A DNA stretch of 64,000 nt from Mycolicibacterium bacteremicum. GTDB taxonomy: Bacteria > Actinomycetota > Actinomycetes > Mycobacteriales > Mycobacteriaceae. Every line of letters begins with the position of its first letter. Position 1 is the stretch's first letter. Shown here one piece after another: positions 8,202 to 16,095 of the stretch. The stretch is taken from the NCBI RefSeq assembly GCF_002086115.1, contig NZ_MVHJ01000018.1:29877-93876 (forward strand), in the 5' to 3' direction. The position numbers and the translations under genes are program-made. The notes under the pieces are model-generated. The model did not search any database. It saw nothing but the letters and a program-made list of their open reading frames with translations, and was not told the DNA's origin.

Positions 8202-8777
8202 ATGGCCGACCCGGGTACCCGCGACCGGATCCTGACCGCGACCGCCGAGTTGTACCGCAGGCAGGGCATGGCGGCCACCGGTCTCAAGCAGATCTCCGCG
8301 GCGGCCAGGGCCCCGTTCGGGTCGATCTACCACCACTTCCCGGGCGGTAAGGAAGCCATCACCGCGGAGGTCATCCGCGCCGAGGGCGTCCGCTACGGCA
8401 GATTCGTCGGGGCGCAACTCTCGGTCACCGATCCCGCCGACGGCATCGAGGAACTGTTCGCCGGCGCGGGCCGGCTGATGGAGGAGCAGGACTACAGCGA
8501 GGCGTGCTCCATCGAGACGATCGCGCTGGAGGTGGCGAGCACCAATGACACCCTGCGGCGAGAATCGGCCACGGTCTTCCAGACCTGGGTGGACGGGATC
8601 ACCGAGTGGTTCGGCCAACTCGACATCGACGGCGAACAGAGCCGGCGGCTGGCGCTGATCACCCTCACCGCGCTCGAGGGGGCCTTCGTGCTGTGCCGCA
8701 CCCTGCGTTCGGTCGAACCGATCATCGCCGCCGGACGCGGTGTGCAGGCCGCGGTCAACGAGGTGCTGGCGCAGTGA
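8202..8777 (+). CDS. TetR-family transcriptional repressor (LmrA/YxaF-like)
   Basis: 191 residues; ATG 8202 is favoured over GTG 8196 because GGAG at 8191-8194 is properly spaced. The helix-turn-helix covers residues ~8-50 (RDRILTATAELY, GLKQISAAARAPFGSIYHHFPGGKE). The ligand domain (ACSIETIALEVAS..., LEGAFVLCRTLRS) matches the LmrA/YxaF-type C-terminal domain. It probably represses the divergent hydrolase and itself through the palindrome at 8137-8150. Its 3' end overlaps the convergent acetyltransferase by 23 nt. Confidence 0.85.
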   Translation: MADPGTRDRILTATAELYRRQGMAATGLKQISAAARAPFGSIYHHFPGGKEAITAEVIRAEGVRYGRFVGAQLSVTDPADGIEELFAGAGRLMEEQDYSEACSIETIALEVASTNDTLRRESATVFQTWVDGITEWFGQLDIDGEQSRRLALITLTALEGAFVLCRTLRSVEPIIAAGRGVQAAVNEVLAQ

Positions 8778-9216
8778 TGTCCTTACAGAAGAAGACCCGG
8801 TCGAATCCGTCCTCGGTGCGACGGCCCACCTCGGCGTAACCCAACCGCGGGTACATCCTCAGATTCTCGGTCATCGCGGCGTTGGTGTAGAGCCGGATCT
8901 GGGCGAATCCGCCTTGGCGCGCCTGTCTTTCGGCGTGATCGAGTAACCGTCGGCCGAATCCGTGTCCATGCCACCGGGGGTCCACGGCGACGTTCTCGAT
9001 CAACAGGTGATCGGCTGCCGGGATCGCGACCAGCACCCCCACGACGGCGTCCGCGTCGAGCAGGACATGGGTGTGCGGCAACAGCGCGCGGTGATCGGCG
9101 GTCATCGGGGCGGGGGCGCGGCCGATGCGGGCGATGTACGGGCGGTAGGCGGCCGCGACGATGTGCTCGACGGCGGTGATGTCGTCGGCCGTCGCGGCGC
9201 GGATGGAACTGCTCAC
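8755..9216 (-). CDS. GNAT-family N-acetyltransferase
   Basis: 153 residues of a single GNAT domain. The acetyl-CoA-binding segment is VDPRWHGHGFGRRLLDHAER (Q/RxxGxG/A type), followed by the usual LYTNAAMTENLRMYPRLGYAEVG strand-helix pattern of the C-terminal half. The substrate is not predictable. I chose GTG 9216 rather than TTG 9225 because a TAGATT box lies exactly 7 nt upstream, the arrangement of a leaderless mycobacterial transcript. Confidence 0.8.
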   Translation of the reverse strand: MSSSIRAATADDITAVEHIVAAAYRPYIARIGRAPAPMTADHRALLPHTHVLLDADAVVGVLVAIPAADHLLIENVAVDPRWHGHGFGRRLLDHAERQARQGGFAQIRLYTNAAMTENLRMYPRLGYAEVGRRTEDGFDRVFFCKDITAPAPR

Positions 9217-9223
9217 GCCAGGC

Positions 9224-9229
9224 AATCTA
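9224..9229 (-). promoter_or_regulatory. -10 box of the acetyltransferase gene (leaderless)
   Basis: TAGATT on the minus strand, 7 nt before GTG 9216. It faces away from the plus-strand box at 9243-9248 inside a 38-bp divergent region. Confidence 0.5.
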
Positions 9230-9242
9230 GTCTCGGCCTCTC

Positions 9243-9248
9243 TAGGCT
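9243..9248 (+). promoter_or_regulatory. -10 box of the zinc-ribbon/ABC-F operon (leaderless)
   Basis: TAGGCT, 6 nt before GTG 9255, giving a probable leaderless mRNA. Confidence 0.5.
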
Positions 9249-9254
9249 GGAGAC

Positions 9255-9458
9255 GTGCTCTTCATCTTCGGCTTCGGCACCAAACAGAAACTGCTCGGCG
9301 CGGCCGACGTCCGGACCTGCCCGCGGTGCCACAACACCACCCAGTGGTCGCGGATGCGCCAGTACAAACAGTTCACGTTGTTCTTCATCCCGATCGCCCG
9401 GTGGAGCCGTAAGCAATTCGAGGTGTGCGGCATCTGCGGCGCGAGCATCGCCGTATGA
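9255..9458 (+). CDS. Zinc-ribbon protein
   Basis: 67 residues with two CxxC knuckles, CPRC (~22-25) and CGIC (~59-62), separated by a hydrophobic/aromatic middle (QFTLFFIPIARW). This is the small zinc-ribbon family found widely in actinobacteria; the middle could pack against a membrane or another protein. The function is unknown. Its stop codon overlaps the start of the ABC-F gene (ATGA), so the two are co-translated. Confidence 0.75.
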   Translation: MLFIFGFGTKQKLLGAADVRTCPRCHNTTQWSRMRQYKQFTLFFIPIARWSRKQFEVCGICGASIAV

Positions 9459-11095
9459 CCGCCACCCTGGTGGCCAAGGATGTGGCCGGCGGCTTCGCCC
9501 ACCGGACGCTGTTCGAGAACGTCAACGTCACGGTCGCCCCGGGTGACGTGCTCGGCGTCGTGGGGGCCAACGGCGCGGGTAAGAGCACCCTGATGCGCAT
9601 CCTGGCCGGCGACCTGCCACCGCTCGAGGGAACGGTGAGCCTGGCCCCGGCCGATGCCTTCGTCGGGTGGTTGCCCCAGGAGCACGAACGGCTCGCCGGA
9701 GAGACCGTCGCCGCCTATATCGCCCGCCGGACGGGTTGCGCGGCCGCGACCATGGCGATGGAGTCGGCGGCGGAGAGGCTGTCCGAGTCCGATGCGGCCG
9801 CCGACGCGTACGGCACCGCGCTCGATCATTGGTTGGCCACCGGCGCGGCCGATCTGGATGAGCGGCTCGCGCCGGTACTGGCCGATCTGGCACTCGCGGT
9901 CGACCCGGAAACCACCCCGATGACGGCGCTGTCGGGAGGGCAGGCCGCCCGCGTCGGGCTGGCCGCGCTGATGTTGTCGCGGTTCGACATCGTGCTGCTC
10001 GACGAGCCCACCAACGATCTCGACCTCGACGGACTGGTCCGGTTGGAGCAGTTCGTCCGGGAGTTGCGCGGCGGGGTCGTGCTGGTCAGCCACGACCGGG
10101 AGTTCCTGGCCCGCACGGTGACACGGGTCCTGGAACTCGATCTGGCGCAGAACATCACCACGGTCTTCGGCGGTGGCTACGAGAGCTACCTGGACGAGCG
10201 CGCGGTGGCGCGTCGACACCGCCGCGAGGCGTATGAGGAATTCGCCGGACGCAAGGCGGATCTGGTGGCCCGGGCCCGGGTGCAACGGGAGTGGTCGAGT
10301 CAGGGCGTGCGCAACGCGATGCGCAAGGCGCCGGACAACGACAAGAACCGTCGCCGGGCGCAGACGGAGTCCAGCGAGAAGCAGGCGCAGAAGGTCCGCC
10401 AGATGGAGAGCCGGATCGCGCGCCTCGAGGAGGTCGAGGAGCCGCGCAAGGAGTGGACCCTGCAGTTCAGCATCGGCGCCGCACCACGCGCCAGCGCCGT
10501 GGTCGCGACGCTCGACGATGCCGTTGTGCGGCAGGGCGACTTCGTCTTCGGTCCGGTCTCGCTACAGGTGAATGCGGGCGACCGGATCGGCATCACCGGT
10601 CCCAACGGGGCAGGCAAGTCGACGTTGCTGCGGTTGTTGCTCGGCCGCCGCGCACCCGACAGCGGGCGGGCCGGTATGGGCGCCAGCGTCGCGATCGGCG
10701 AGATAGACCAGGCCCGAGCCGAATTCGTCGGTACCGGGCGGCTGGTGGATCGATTCGAGGCACATGTCCCGGACTGGTCGACCGCTGATGTGCGGACCCT
10801 GCTGGCCAAGTTCGGCCTGGGCGCCGATCATGTCGAGCGGGCGGTCGACGACCTCTCACCGGGGGAGCGCACGCGCGCCGGGATGGCGCTGCTGCAGGCC
10901 CGCGGCACCAACGTCCTGGTGCTCGACGAGCCGACGAACCACCTCGACCTGCCCGCCATCGAACAGCTCGAGCAGGCGCTCGACACGTACGACGGTGCGC
11001 TGCTGCTGGTGACACACGACCGGCGCATGCTGGCCAACGTTCGGCTGGACCGGCACTGGGTCGTCCAGGACGGCCGGGTCCGCGAGTCGTCGTGA
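9455..11095 (+). CDS. ABC-F family ATPase
   Basis: 546 residues with two ABC cassettes and no membrane segments. Cassette 1: Walker A GANGAGKST (~32-40), signature LSGGQ, Walker B LLDEPTNDLD. Cassette 2: Walker A GPNGAGKST, signature LSPGE, Walker B LVLDEPTNHLD. Between them lies a charged, helical linker (~250-340; R/K/E-rich). ABC-F proteins bind the ribosome E site and act in translation control or in resistance to ribosome-targeting antibiotics. The class cannot be fixed from sequence alone. Translationally coupled to the zinc-ribbon gene. Confidence 0.9.
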   Translation: MTATLVAKDVAGGFAHRTLFENVNVTVAPGDVLGVVGANGAGKSTLMRILAGDLPPLEGTVSLAPADAFVGWLPQEHERLAGETVAAYIARRTGCAAATMAMESAAERLSESDAAADAYGTALDHWLATGAADLDERLAPVLADLALAVDPETTPMTALSGGQAARVGLAALMLSRFDIVLLDEPTNDLDLDGLVRLEQFVRELRGGVVLVSHDREFLARTVTRVLELDLAQNITTVFGGGYESYLDERAVARRHRREAYEEFAGRKADLVARARVQREWSSQGVRNAMRKAPDNDKNRRRAQTESSEKQAQKVRQMESRIARLEEVEEPRKEWTLQFSIGAAPRASAVVATLDDAVVRQGDFVFGPVSLQVNAGDRIGITGPNGAGKSTLLRLLLGRRAPDSGRAGMGASVAIGEIDQARAEFVGTGRLVDRFEAHVPDWSTADVRTLLAKFGLGADHVERAVDDLSPGERTRAGMALLQARGTNVLVLDEPTNHLDLPAIEQLEQALDTYDGALLLVTHDRRMLANVRLDRHWVVQDGRVRESS

Positions 11096-11122
11096 GCCCA
11101 ACGCCGACGGCGGTCTCAGCCT

Positions 11123-11138
11123 GCCCGGAACACCGGGC
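11123..11138. terminator. Short hairpin between convergent genes
   Basis: GCCCGG-AACA-CCGGGC in the 48-bp gap between the ABC-F gene and the glycoside hydrolase; a plausible shared terminator without a T tract. Confidence 0.4.
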
Positions 11139-11143
11139 GCCAT

Positions 11144-12250
11144 CTAACCGCTCGTCTTCAGCAGCGTGCCGTCGTGGTCGGCGATCCAACCCCGGATCGC
11201 CTCCACCGCGGGCTTGGCGGCCCAGTTGCGGTCGTAGATGCCCCACGGGGTCTCGTTCGGCCGGTCCACCAGCGAGTAGATGAACATCGGTCCGACGCCG
11301 TCGAGACCGGACCAGGTATCGGCGAAGTCGACCATCCACGCCGCCTGGGTGGCGGCGTTCACCGCCGAGGTCGGAACCCCGTACTCGGTGGTCCAGATGA
11401 GCTTGGCACCGTCACCGGCGTTGTTCATCAACTCACGCAGCGACATCAGTTGGCGGTACGGGGTGTTGGCGTAGGGCATTCCGGCCGAGAAGCTGCTGGA
11501 GAAGTTGTAGGGATGGAAGGACAGCGCATCGAAATAGCCCTGGGCGCCTTGGGCGTACATCTGGCTCAGGTAGTTGACCGGATTGATGGTCCAGGTCCCG
11601 AAGCTCAGCCCGGCGCCCAGGACGCCGCCGATGATCAGTGCGGTCGGCTCGACGGTCTTGATCGCGGTGTAGGCCGCCTTGAGCAGGGCGGTGTAGCCGG
11701 CGACATTGGGTTCGGGGGACCAACCGATGTTCGCGTTGGGCTCGTTCCAGATCTCGTAGGCGGCGATGCGCGGATTGCCGCCGGCGGCGCCGTAGCGCAG
11801 CGCCAACTGGGTCATGAACCTGGCGTAATCGGCGGGATCATTCGGGGCGGCGTTCGGGAGCCAGAATCCGTTGCGAGAAGCCCAGACCGGCGTACTGGTG
11901 ACCGCGCCGACGACCGCGATGCCCCGCTGCGCGGCGGCGTCGAGGATACGGTCGGAGACGGCCCAGTTGTACCCGCCGCGAGACGGTTCCATGGCTCGCC
12001 ACGGTAGGAACACCCGGATCTGGGTCACCCCCAGCTGTTCGAAAGCCTGCATGGCAGTGGTCAACTCGGCGGGCGTCATGAAGTAGAGATTGGATTCGGC
12101 GATGCCCAGCGCGCCGGCGGAGGTGTCGATGCGGGCGGGCGCCACCGCATGCGCGGCGGTTGTCTCGACCGAGGTCGCAAACACCATCGCGGCGATGAGC
12201 GCGGCGATGCGGGCGCGCCGGGCAATGGCGCGAAAAGGTAGGGACAGCAT
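11144..12250 (-). CDS. Secreted glycoside hydrolase (clan GH-A, GH5/GH39-like)
   Basis: 368 residues from ATG 12250 (AGAGAGG upstream). Residues 1-36 are a signal peptide. The mature enzyme is a TIM-barrel: RVFLPWRAMEP (strand 2 region), EIWNEPN with the proposed acid/base Glu (~170), and IWTTEYGVPT with the proposed nucleophile Glu (~285). This two-Glu pattern defines clan GH-A; the family is closest to cellulase/xylosidase-type proteins common in mycobacteria. It would act on polysaccharide outside the cell, either environmental or self-made. It lies near a GH6-type enzyme (13873). Confidence 0.8.
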   Translation of the reverse strand: MLSLPFRAIARRARIAALIAAMVFATSVETTAAHAVAPARIDTSAGALGIAESNLYFMTPAELTTAMQAFEQLGVTQIRVFLPWRAMEPSRGGYNWAVSDRILDAAAQRGIAVVGAVTSTPVWASRNGFWLPNAAPNDPADYARFMTQLALRYGAAGGNPRIAAYEIWNEPNANIGWSPEPNVAGYTALLKAAYTAIKTVEPTALIIGGVLGAGLSFGTWTINPVNYLSQMYAQGAQGYFDALSFHPYNFSSSFSAGMPYANTPYRQLMSLRELMNNAGDGAKLIWTTEYGVPTSAVNAATQAAWMVDFADTWSGLDGVGPMFIYSLVDRPNETPWGIYDRNWAAKPAVEAIRGWIADHDGTLLKTSG

Positions 12251-12771
12251 GACGGCCTCTCTGGCAGTCCGGAGCGGAACAGGCTGCGATGGCGCTCAAT
12301 GTAAGCCGCACAACCGCTTTGCCGCAGCGGTGGGAATCCCGGATCGGATCGGGGCGCGGCGCTTTTCGGTGACCGGCGGCCGATGGCGGACTCGACCCCG
12401 CCGATCAAGATCAGCAAAGTGACGCGCGGTGACTGCGTGGGCGGGCGCGGCGCGTCCGCGACGATGTGGCAGCGGATGGCGAGCCGGGATGCAGCTACTT
12501 CTGTTTGCAACTATCCCGAAAGATCGCGAATTTGCTGCGGTGTAAAAATGCGCGGACCGTCACCGCGGTAAATTTTCCGTCGCCACCGGGTGGCGGCGGA
12601 GAAGTGGTTCGCCGGTCCAGGGAGGGGGTCAAAACCGTTCGCCGAAGCGGAGATAACGTCACGCAACCGTGACCCTGCCGTTGGTCTACCGAGACGGATT
12701 GCCGATGAGGCGGGCGGTGATCAGGGACCGCGCCGATCGCAGGTCGCTCAGGGTCCGGGGAGCAGCAGCTG

Positions 12772-12909
12772 ATGCTGCGGACGGCGGATGCGCTGAACGA
12801 GGTGTCCGCCGCGGTGGAGGTGTGCTGCGATGCCGACTGCTTCGACGATCTGCCACGCAGCCATGGGTGGCCTCGCGGTACGGGCGACGGCCGGTCGGAA
12901 CGTCGATGA
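12772..12909 (+). CDS. Possible 45-residue Cys-containing small protein
   Basis: ATG 12772 opens a short frame whose first 30 residues (LRTADALNEVSAAVEVCCDA, then DCFDDLP) have amphipathic, protein-like character and GC-rich third positions; GGGGAG lies about 12 nt upstream. Three cysteines in CCDADC could bind a metal. After residue ~32 the sequence turns Arg/Gly-rich and looks non-coding, so this may be a decayed gene. Low certainty. Confidence 0.3.
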   Translation: MLRTADALNEVSAAVEVCCDADCFDDLPRSHGWPRGTGDGRSERR

Positions 12910-12933
12910 GCAGCAGCGCCATCGCCGGCAGGG

Positions 12934-12967
12934 TACCGCTAGCCGGTAGCGGGCCCTACCGCTGGCC
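12934..12967. repeat. Direct repeat TACCGCTRGCC, 23-bp period
   Basis: TACCGCTAGCC (12934-12944) and TACCGCTGGCC (12957-12967) begin 23 bp apart, about two helical turns, roughly 100 bp before the sigma-factor start. The first copy also pairs with TAGCGG just downstream (CCGCTA-GCCGG-TAGCGG). Possible binding sites for a regulator. Confidence 0.35.
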
Positions 12968-13065
12968 GCAGTCGGCGTTTGGGGTCAGCCGGGCAGACCA
13001 CGATCGTCATGAGCAGCAGGATTCCACATATACCCCACATCGCTTCGACTTCGAGAGAGCCAGCC

Positions 13066-13599
13066 ATGGAATCCACCCTCACCGCCACTTTCGAACACGA
13101 TGTGCGTGAGCATCTGGACGTGTTGCGCCGCGGTGCATTCCGCATGACGCGCAACAGTGCCGATGCCGAGGAACTGCTGCAGGAGACCCTGTTGAAGGCG
13201 TTCGCCGGGTTCGGCGGGTTCCAGCAGGGGACGAATCTGCGGGCCTGGCTGTTCCGGATCATGACCAACACCCACATCGGTAACTACCGCAAGAGCGTGC
13301 GGCGCCCCGAGTTCCTCTGTGACGACATCGCCGAACTGGGCGCGTCGTTGCCCGGTCGGTCGCGATCCGCCGAGGCCGAGGTGCTGGAGCTGATGCCCGA
13401 CGATGCGGTGGCCACCGCGCTGGCCGGGCTTCCCGAGCAGTTCCGCGAGGTGCTCTGCTACGCAGCCATCGACGGCTACTCCTGCCGCGAGATCGCCGAG
13501 ATCATGCACACGCCGATGGGCACGGTGCTGTCCCGCCTGCACCGTGGGCGCACGCTGCTGCGCGCCGCACTCTCGACACCGGAGCTGCTGGCCGCCTGA
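13066..13599 (+). CDS. ECF RNA polymerase sigma factor (SigR/SigH-like)
   Basis: 177 residues from ATG 13066 (GAGAGAG upstream). Region 2 covers ~10-80 (RMTRNSADAEELLQETLLKAF, LRAWLFRIMTN) and region 4 covers ~115-170 (LPEQFREVLCYAAIDGYSCREIAEIMHTP, then GTVLSRLHRGR). The region-4 ending is typical of the SigH/SigR redox-stress group. Unlike sigH, which is followed by the anti-sigma gene rshA, nothing resembling a zinc anti-sigma factor follows; a complex stem-loop begins two bases after the stop codon. Its regulation must therefore be transcriptional or through a distant partner. Confidence 0.85.
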   Translation: MESTLTATFEHDVREHLDVLRRGAFRMTRNSADAEELLQETLLKAFAGFGGFQQGTNLRAWLFRIMTNTHIGNYRKSVRRPEFLCDDIAELGASLPGRSRSAEAEVLELMPDDAVATALAGLPEQFREVLCYAAIDGYSCREIAEIMHTPMGTVLSRLHRGRTLLRAALSTPELLAA

Positions 13600-13600
13600 T

Positions 13601-13659
13601 CCTGCGATGTGAGGAGTCCGGGCCGTGATGGTCACGGCTGAGACTCCGCAGATCGCAGG
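13601..13659 (+). terminator. Triple nested stem-loop after the sigma factor
   Basis: Three nested perfect stems: CCTGCGAT (13601-13608)/ATCGCAGG (13652-13659), GGAGTC (13613-13618)/GACTCC (13642-13647), and GCCGTGA (13622-13628)-TGG-TCACGGC (13632-13638). It starts one base after the stop codon. There is no T tract. It is a probable terminator, although the internal bulges are more elaborate than usual. Confidence 0.6.
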
Positions 13660-13872
13660 CCGGTGGGGCGGACTCTGCAACCTGTGGTGCTGCTGTGACT
13701 CAGCGCATATTGACGTTGGCGTGTTGCTGGGCCGGGTGGCCGACCCGGAGAGTCCGCACGTGATGTCCGTCCGTGACGGTCGGTGACTGTTTGCCATGGC
13801 CCGAAATGGCCCGTGACCAGCGCTCCAGCGATTGGCTATCGACACCGAGCCGCACTAACTTTTGAGATCGTG

Positions 13873-14880
13873 ATGTCCTCAGCTGCTGGCACCGCCGCAC
13901 GGTGGCTCGCCCCCTTCCTGGCCGTGGCGGCCGTTGCCGGCCTCGGCGTGACGCCCGCGCCGACGCCCGACTCCGCGCCCGAGATCAGATTGGCCGGCGA
14001 GGCCAATCCGCTGGCCGGCAAGCCGTTCTACGTCGACCCGATCTCGAAGGCGATGCGTGCCGCGCAGGCCTCTCCGGGCACCCCGCAGCTGGACTACGTC
14101 GCCAACACCCCGCAGGCCTACTGGCTCGACCAGGCCTTCCCGGCCTCCACCGTGTCGGGCACGGTGGGCAAGCTCGTCGGCGCCGCGCAGGCCGCCGGTG
14201 CGACACCGGTCCTGTCGATCTACGCACTGCCGCACCGCGACTGCTACAGCTACGCCGCGGGCGGATTCGGTTCCGCCGACGGCTACCGCCAGTGGATCGA
14301 CGCCATCTCGGCCGGACTGGGCGGCGCCCCGGCAGCGATCATCCTGGAACCGGACGCGCTCGCCATGGCGGACTGCCTCTCGGCCGATCAGCGGCAGGAG
14401 CGCTTCGACCTCATCCGTTACGCGGTCGACACGCTGACCCGTGACCCGGCCGCCGCGGTGTACATCGACGCCGGGCATTCCCGCTGGGTCGACGCCGGCG
14501 AGATGGCGAATCGGCTCAATCAGGTCGGCGTCGACCGTGCCCGCGGATTCAGCCTCAACACCACGAACTACTTCACCACCGAAGAACAGATCGGCTACGG
14601 CGAAGCCATCTCCGGGATGACCAACGGCGCCAACTACGTCATCGACACATCGCGCAACGGCAACGGCCCCGCCCCGGACAGCCCGCTCAGCTGGTGCAAC
14701 CCGCCGGGCCGCGCGCTCGGTGTCCCGCCGACGACGGCGACCGCGAGCCCCAAGGTGGACGCCTATCTGTGGGTGAAGCGCGTCGGTGAATCCGACGGCT
14801 CCTGTGACCGCGGCGAGCCGAGCGCGGGCACGTTCGTCAACCAATACGCCATCGATCTGGCCCGCAACGCCGGCAAGTAG
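13873..14880 (+). CDS. Glycoside hydrolase family 6 endoglucanase/cellobiohydrolase
   Basis: 335 residues from ATG 13873 (GTG 13870 alternative; TAACTT lies 8 nt before the GTG). An N-terminal hydrophobic export signal (~5-30) is followed by a Pro-rich linker. GH6 landmarks: YALPHRDCYSYAAGG (~120-134) with the catalytic-acid Asp, IILEPDALAMADC (~158-170), and YIDAGHSRWVDAGEMA; the conserved WCNPPGRALG and DAYLWVKRVGESDG segments near the end contain the second Asp. It would cleave beta-1,4-glucan outside the cell. Mycobacterial GH6 enzymes are known to touch self-made cellulose in biofilms, so self-use is possible. Confidence 0.88.
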   Translation: MSSAAGTAARWLAPFLAVAAVAGLGVTPAPTPDSAPEIRLAGEANPLAGKPFYVDPISKAMRAAQASPGTPQLDYVANTPQAYWLDQAFPASTVSGTVGKLVGAAQAAGATPVLSIYALPHRDCYSYAAGGFGSADGYRQWIDAISAGLGGAPAAIILEPDALAMADCLSADQRQERFDLIRYAVDTLTRDPAAAVYIDAGHSRWVDAGEMANRLNQVGVDRARGFSLNTTNYFTTEEQIGYGEAISGMTNGANYVIDTSRNGNGPAPDSPLSWCNPPGRALGVPPTTATASPKVDAYLWVKRVGESDGSCDRGEPSAGTFVNQYAIDLARNAGK

Positions 14881-14957
14881 CGCGCCCGGCCGACAGGTGG
14901 CCGAGGCAGACGGCAACAGTCCTTCCCGGACTCCTGAGCGGCCGGGGTCGACTGACC

Positions 14958-14963
14958 TATAGT
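14958..14963 (+). promoter_or_regulatory. -10 box TATAGT of the RES-domain gene
   Basis: TATAGT followed by 7 nt and then GTG 14971: a near-consensus -10 for a leaderless transcript. Confidence 0.6.
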
Positions 14964-14970
14964 CGGCCAC

Positions 14971-16095
14971 GTGGAGACGGCCGATCCCCGGGCGGTGTGC
15001 CCCGCCCACGTCGCGGACGACTTCCTGCGCACCCTCATCCGGACCGCCGCCACCGAGACGCACTGCAGCTATTGCGGCACCTCGGGCGAGTCGCCGTTCG
15101 CCATCACCCGCATCGCGTTCGTGGAGGCGATCCTGGTCGGTGTCGGCGTGCACTACGAGCCGCAGACCGTCCCCGGTGAATCCGTCGCGGCGCGCGAGGT
15201 GGCGGTCGAGGTCCTGACCGCCGCCGGGGTCTCGCACCCGGATCTGGTCGACGACGTGGTGGACGCCCTGAGCGTGACCCCCGGCTGGGTGCGCCGAGAT
15301 CACCGCAGCGGCAACAGTATCGAACAGCTGACCTACAGCTGGGAGGCGTTCAAGCACATCGTCAAGTACGAGATGCGGTATTTCTTCTCGACCCGTCCGA
15401 CCGGCGAAGCGGACGAGATGACCGCGGGTCAGGTGCTGGCGGCGGTGTCCGATCTCGGCGAGCACCACCCCGCCGTCTGGCCGGCGCCCTGCCCGGCACC
15501 GTTGTTCCGGGCACGGATGGCCACCTCGCAGGACGAGGCCGCATCGTGGCATCACGTCGCCGATATCGGCCCGCCCCCGTCGGAGCGGGCCGCCGCCAAC
15601 CGGATGAGCCCCGCCGGGATCAGCATCTTCTACGGCGCGACCGACCGCGCCACGGCGATCGCCGAGGCCGGTGCCCATGCCGCGTTCCGTTATGTGACCA
15701 CCGCCGAGTTCACGCCGACCCGCGAACTCCGGCTGATCGATCTCACGAATCTTCCCGCGCTGCCCAGCATCTTCGATGCGACCGCGCATCCGGAGTACTA
15801 CATCCTGCGCTTCCTGCAGATGTTCATCCACGACATCACCCTGCCCGTGGAACTCGACGGCCACGAGCACATCGACTACGTGCCCACCCAGGTCTTCACC
15901 GAGTACTTCCGCCACGCCTTTCCTGGCCGGGTCGACGGCCTGATGTTCCCCAGCGTCCAGGGGCCGGGAAACAATGTCGTCGTCTTCGTCGGCCCCGGTC
16001 AGTGCGCGGACCTCGGAGCCGACACCGAACACACCCGACTCACCATGGACCCCAACACGCTTCAGGTGAGCCGGGTGATGACGGTGGCGCGCTGA
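14971..16095 (+). CDS. HEPN/RES N-terminal domain plus RES-domain protein (NAD+-degrading toxin-like)
   Basis: 374 residues. The N-terminus has a Cys-x2-Cys knuckle (THCSYCGTSGESPFAI, ~33-48) and a helical segment (~50-150) like the HEPN/RES_NTD1 domain. From ~175 the protein has RES-domain motifs: PLFRAR (conserved Arg), FYGATDRATAIAEAG (Tyr and Glu), YVPTQVFTEYFR, and DGLMFPSVQG (Ser). RES toxins such as MbcT cleave NAD+ by phosphorolysis. No Xre/MbcA-type antitoxin gene lies on either side, so this is either a stand-alone RES enzyme or one held in check by its own N-terminal domain. The 3' end overlaps the convergent PPOX gene by 34 nt. Confidence 0.75.
   Translation: METADPRAVCPAHVADDFLRTLIRTAATETHCSYCGTSGESPFAITRIAFVEAILVGVGVHYEPQTVPGESVAAREVAVEVLTAAGVSHPDLVDDVVDALSVTPGWVRRDHRSGNSIEQLTYSWEAFKHIVKYEMRYFFSTRPTGEADEMTAGQVLAAVSDLGEHHPAVWPAPCPAPLFRARMATSQDEAASWHHVADIGPPPSERAAANRMSPAGISIFYGATDRATAIAEAGAHAAFRYVTTAEFTPTRELRLIDLTNLPALPSIFDATAHPEYYILRFLQMFIHDITLPVELDGHEHIDYVPTQVFTEYFRHAFPGRVDGLMFPSVQGPGNNVVVFVGPGQCADLGADTEHTRLTMDPNTLQVSRVMTVAR

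Larger units (their letters stand above)
12251..13065. other. Long region between divergent genes, no confident gene
   Basis: About 815 bp between the glycoside hydrolase and the sigma factor. Visible content: an AT-rich patch at ~12480-12580; a near-perfect hairpin CCGTCGCCAC-CGG-GTGGCGGCGG at 12577-12599; a short protein-like frame at 12772-12909 (separate entry); and a direct repeat near 12934-12967 (separate entry). The other long open frames here lack ribosome sites and protein-like composition. The length and structure suggest a long regulated leader, but I match it to no known RNA family. Confidence 0.5.

Noticed and set aside
12251..13065. c-di-AMP (ydaO-type) riboswitch in the long leader region
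   Set aside because: Some G-rich segments suggested it, but the conserved core segments of that class are not present.
12669..13109. 146-codon frame before the sigma factor
   Set aside because: Composition drifts between Arg-rich and Ser-rich; it overlaps the sigma-factor start in another frame; no ribosome site.
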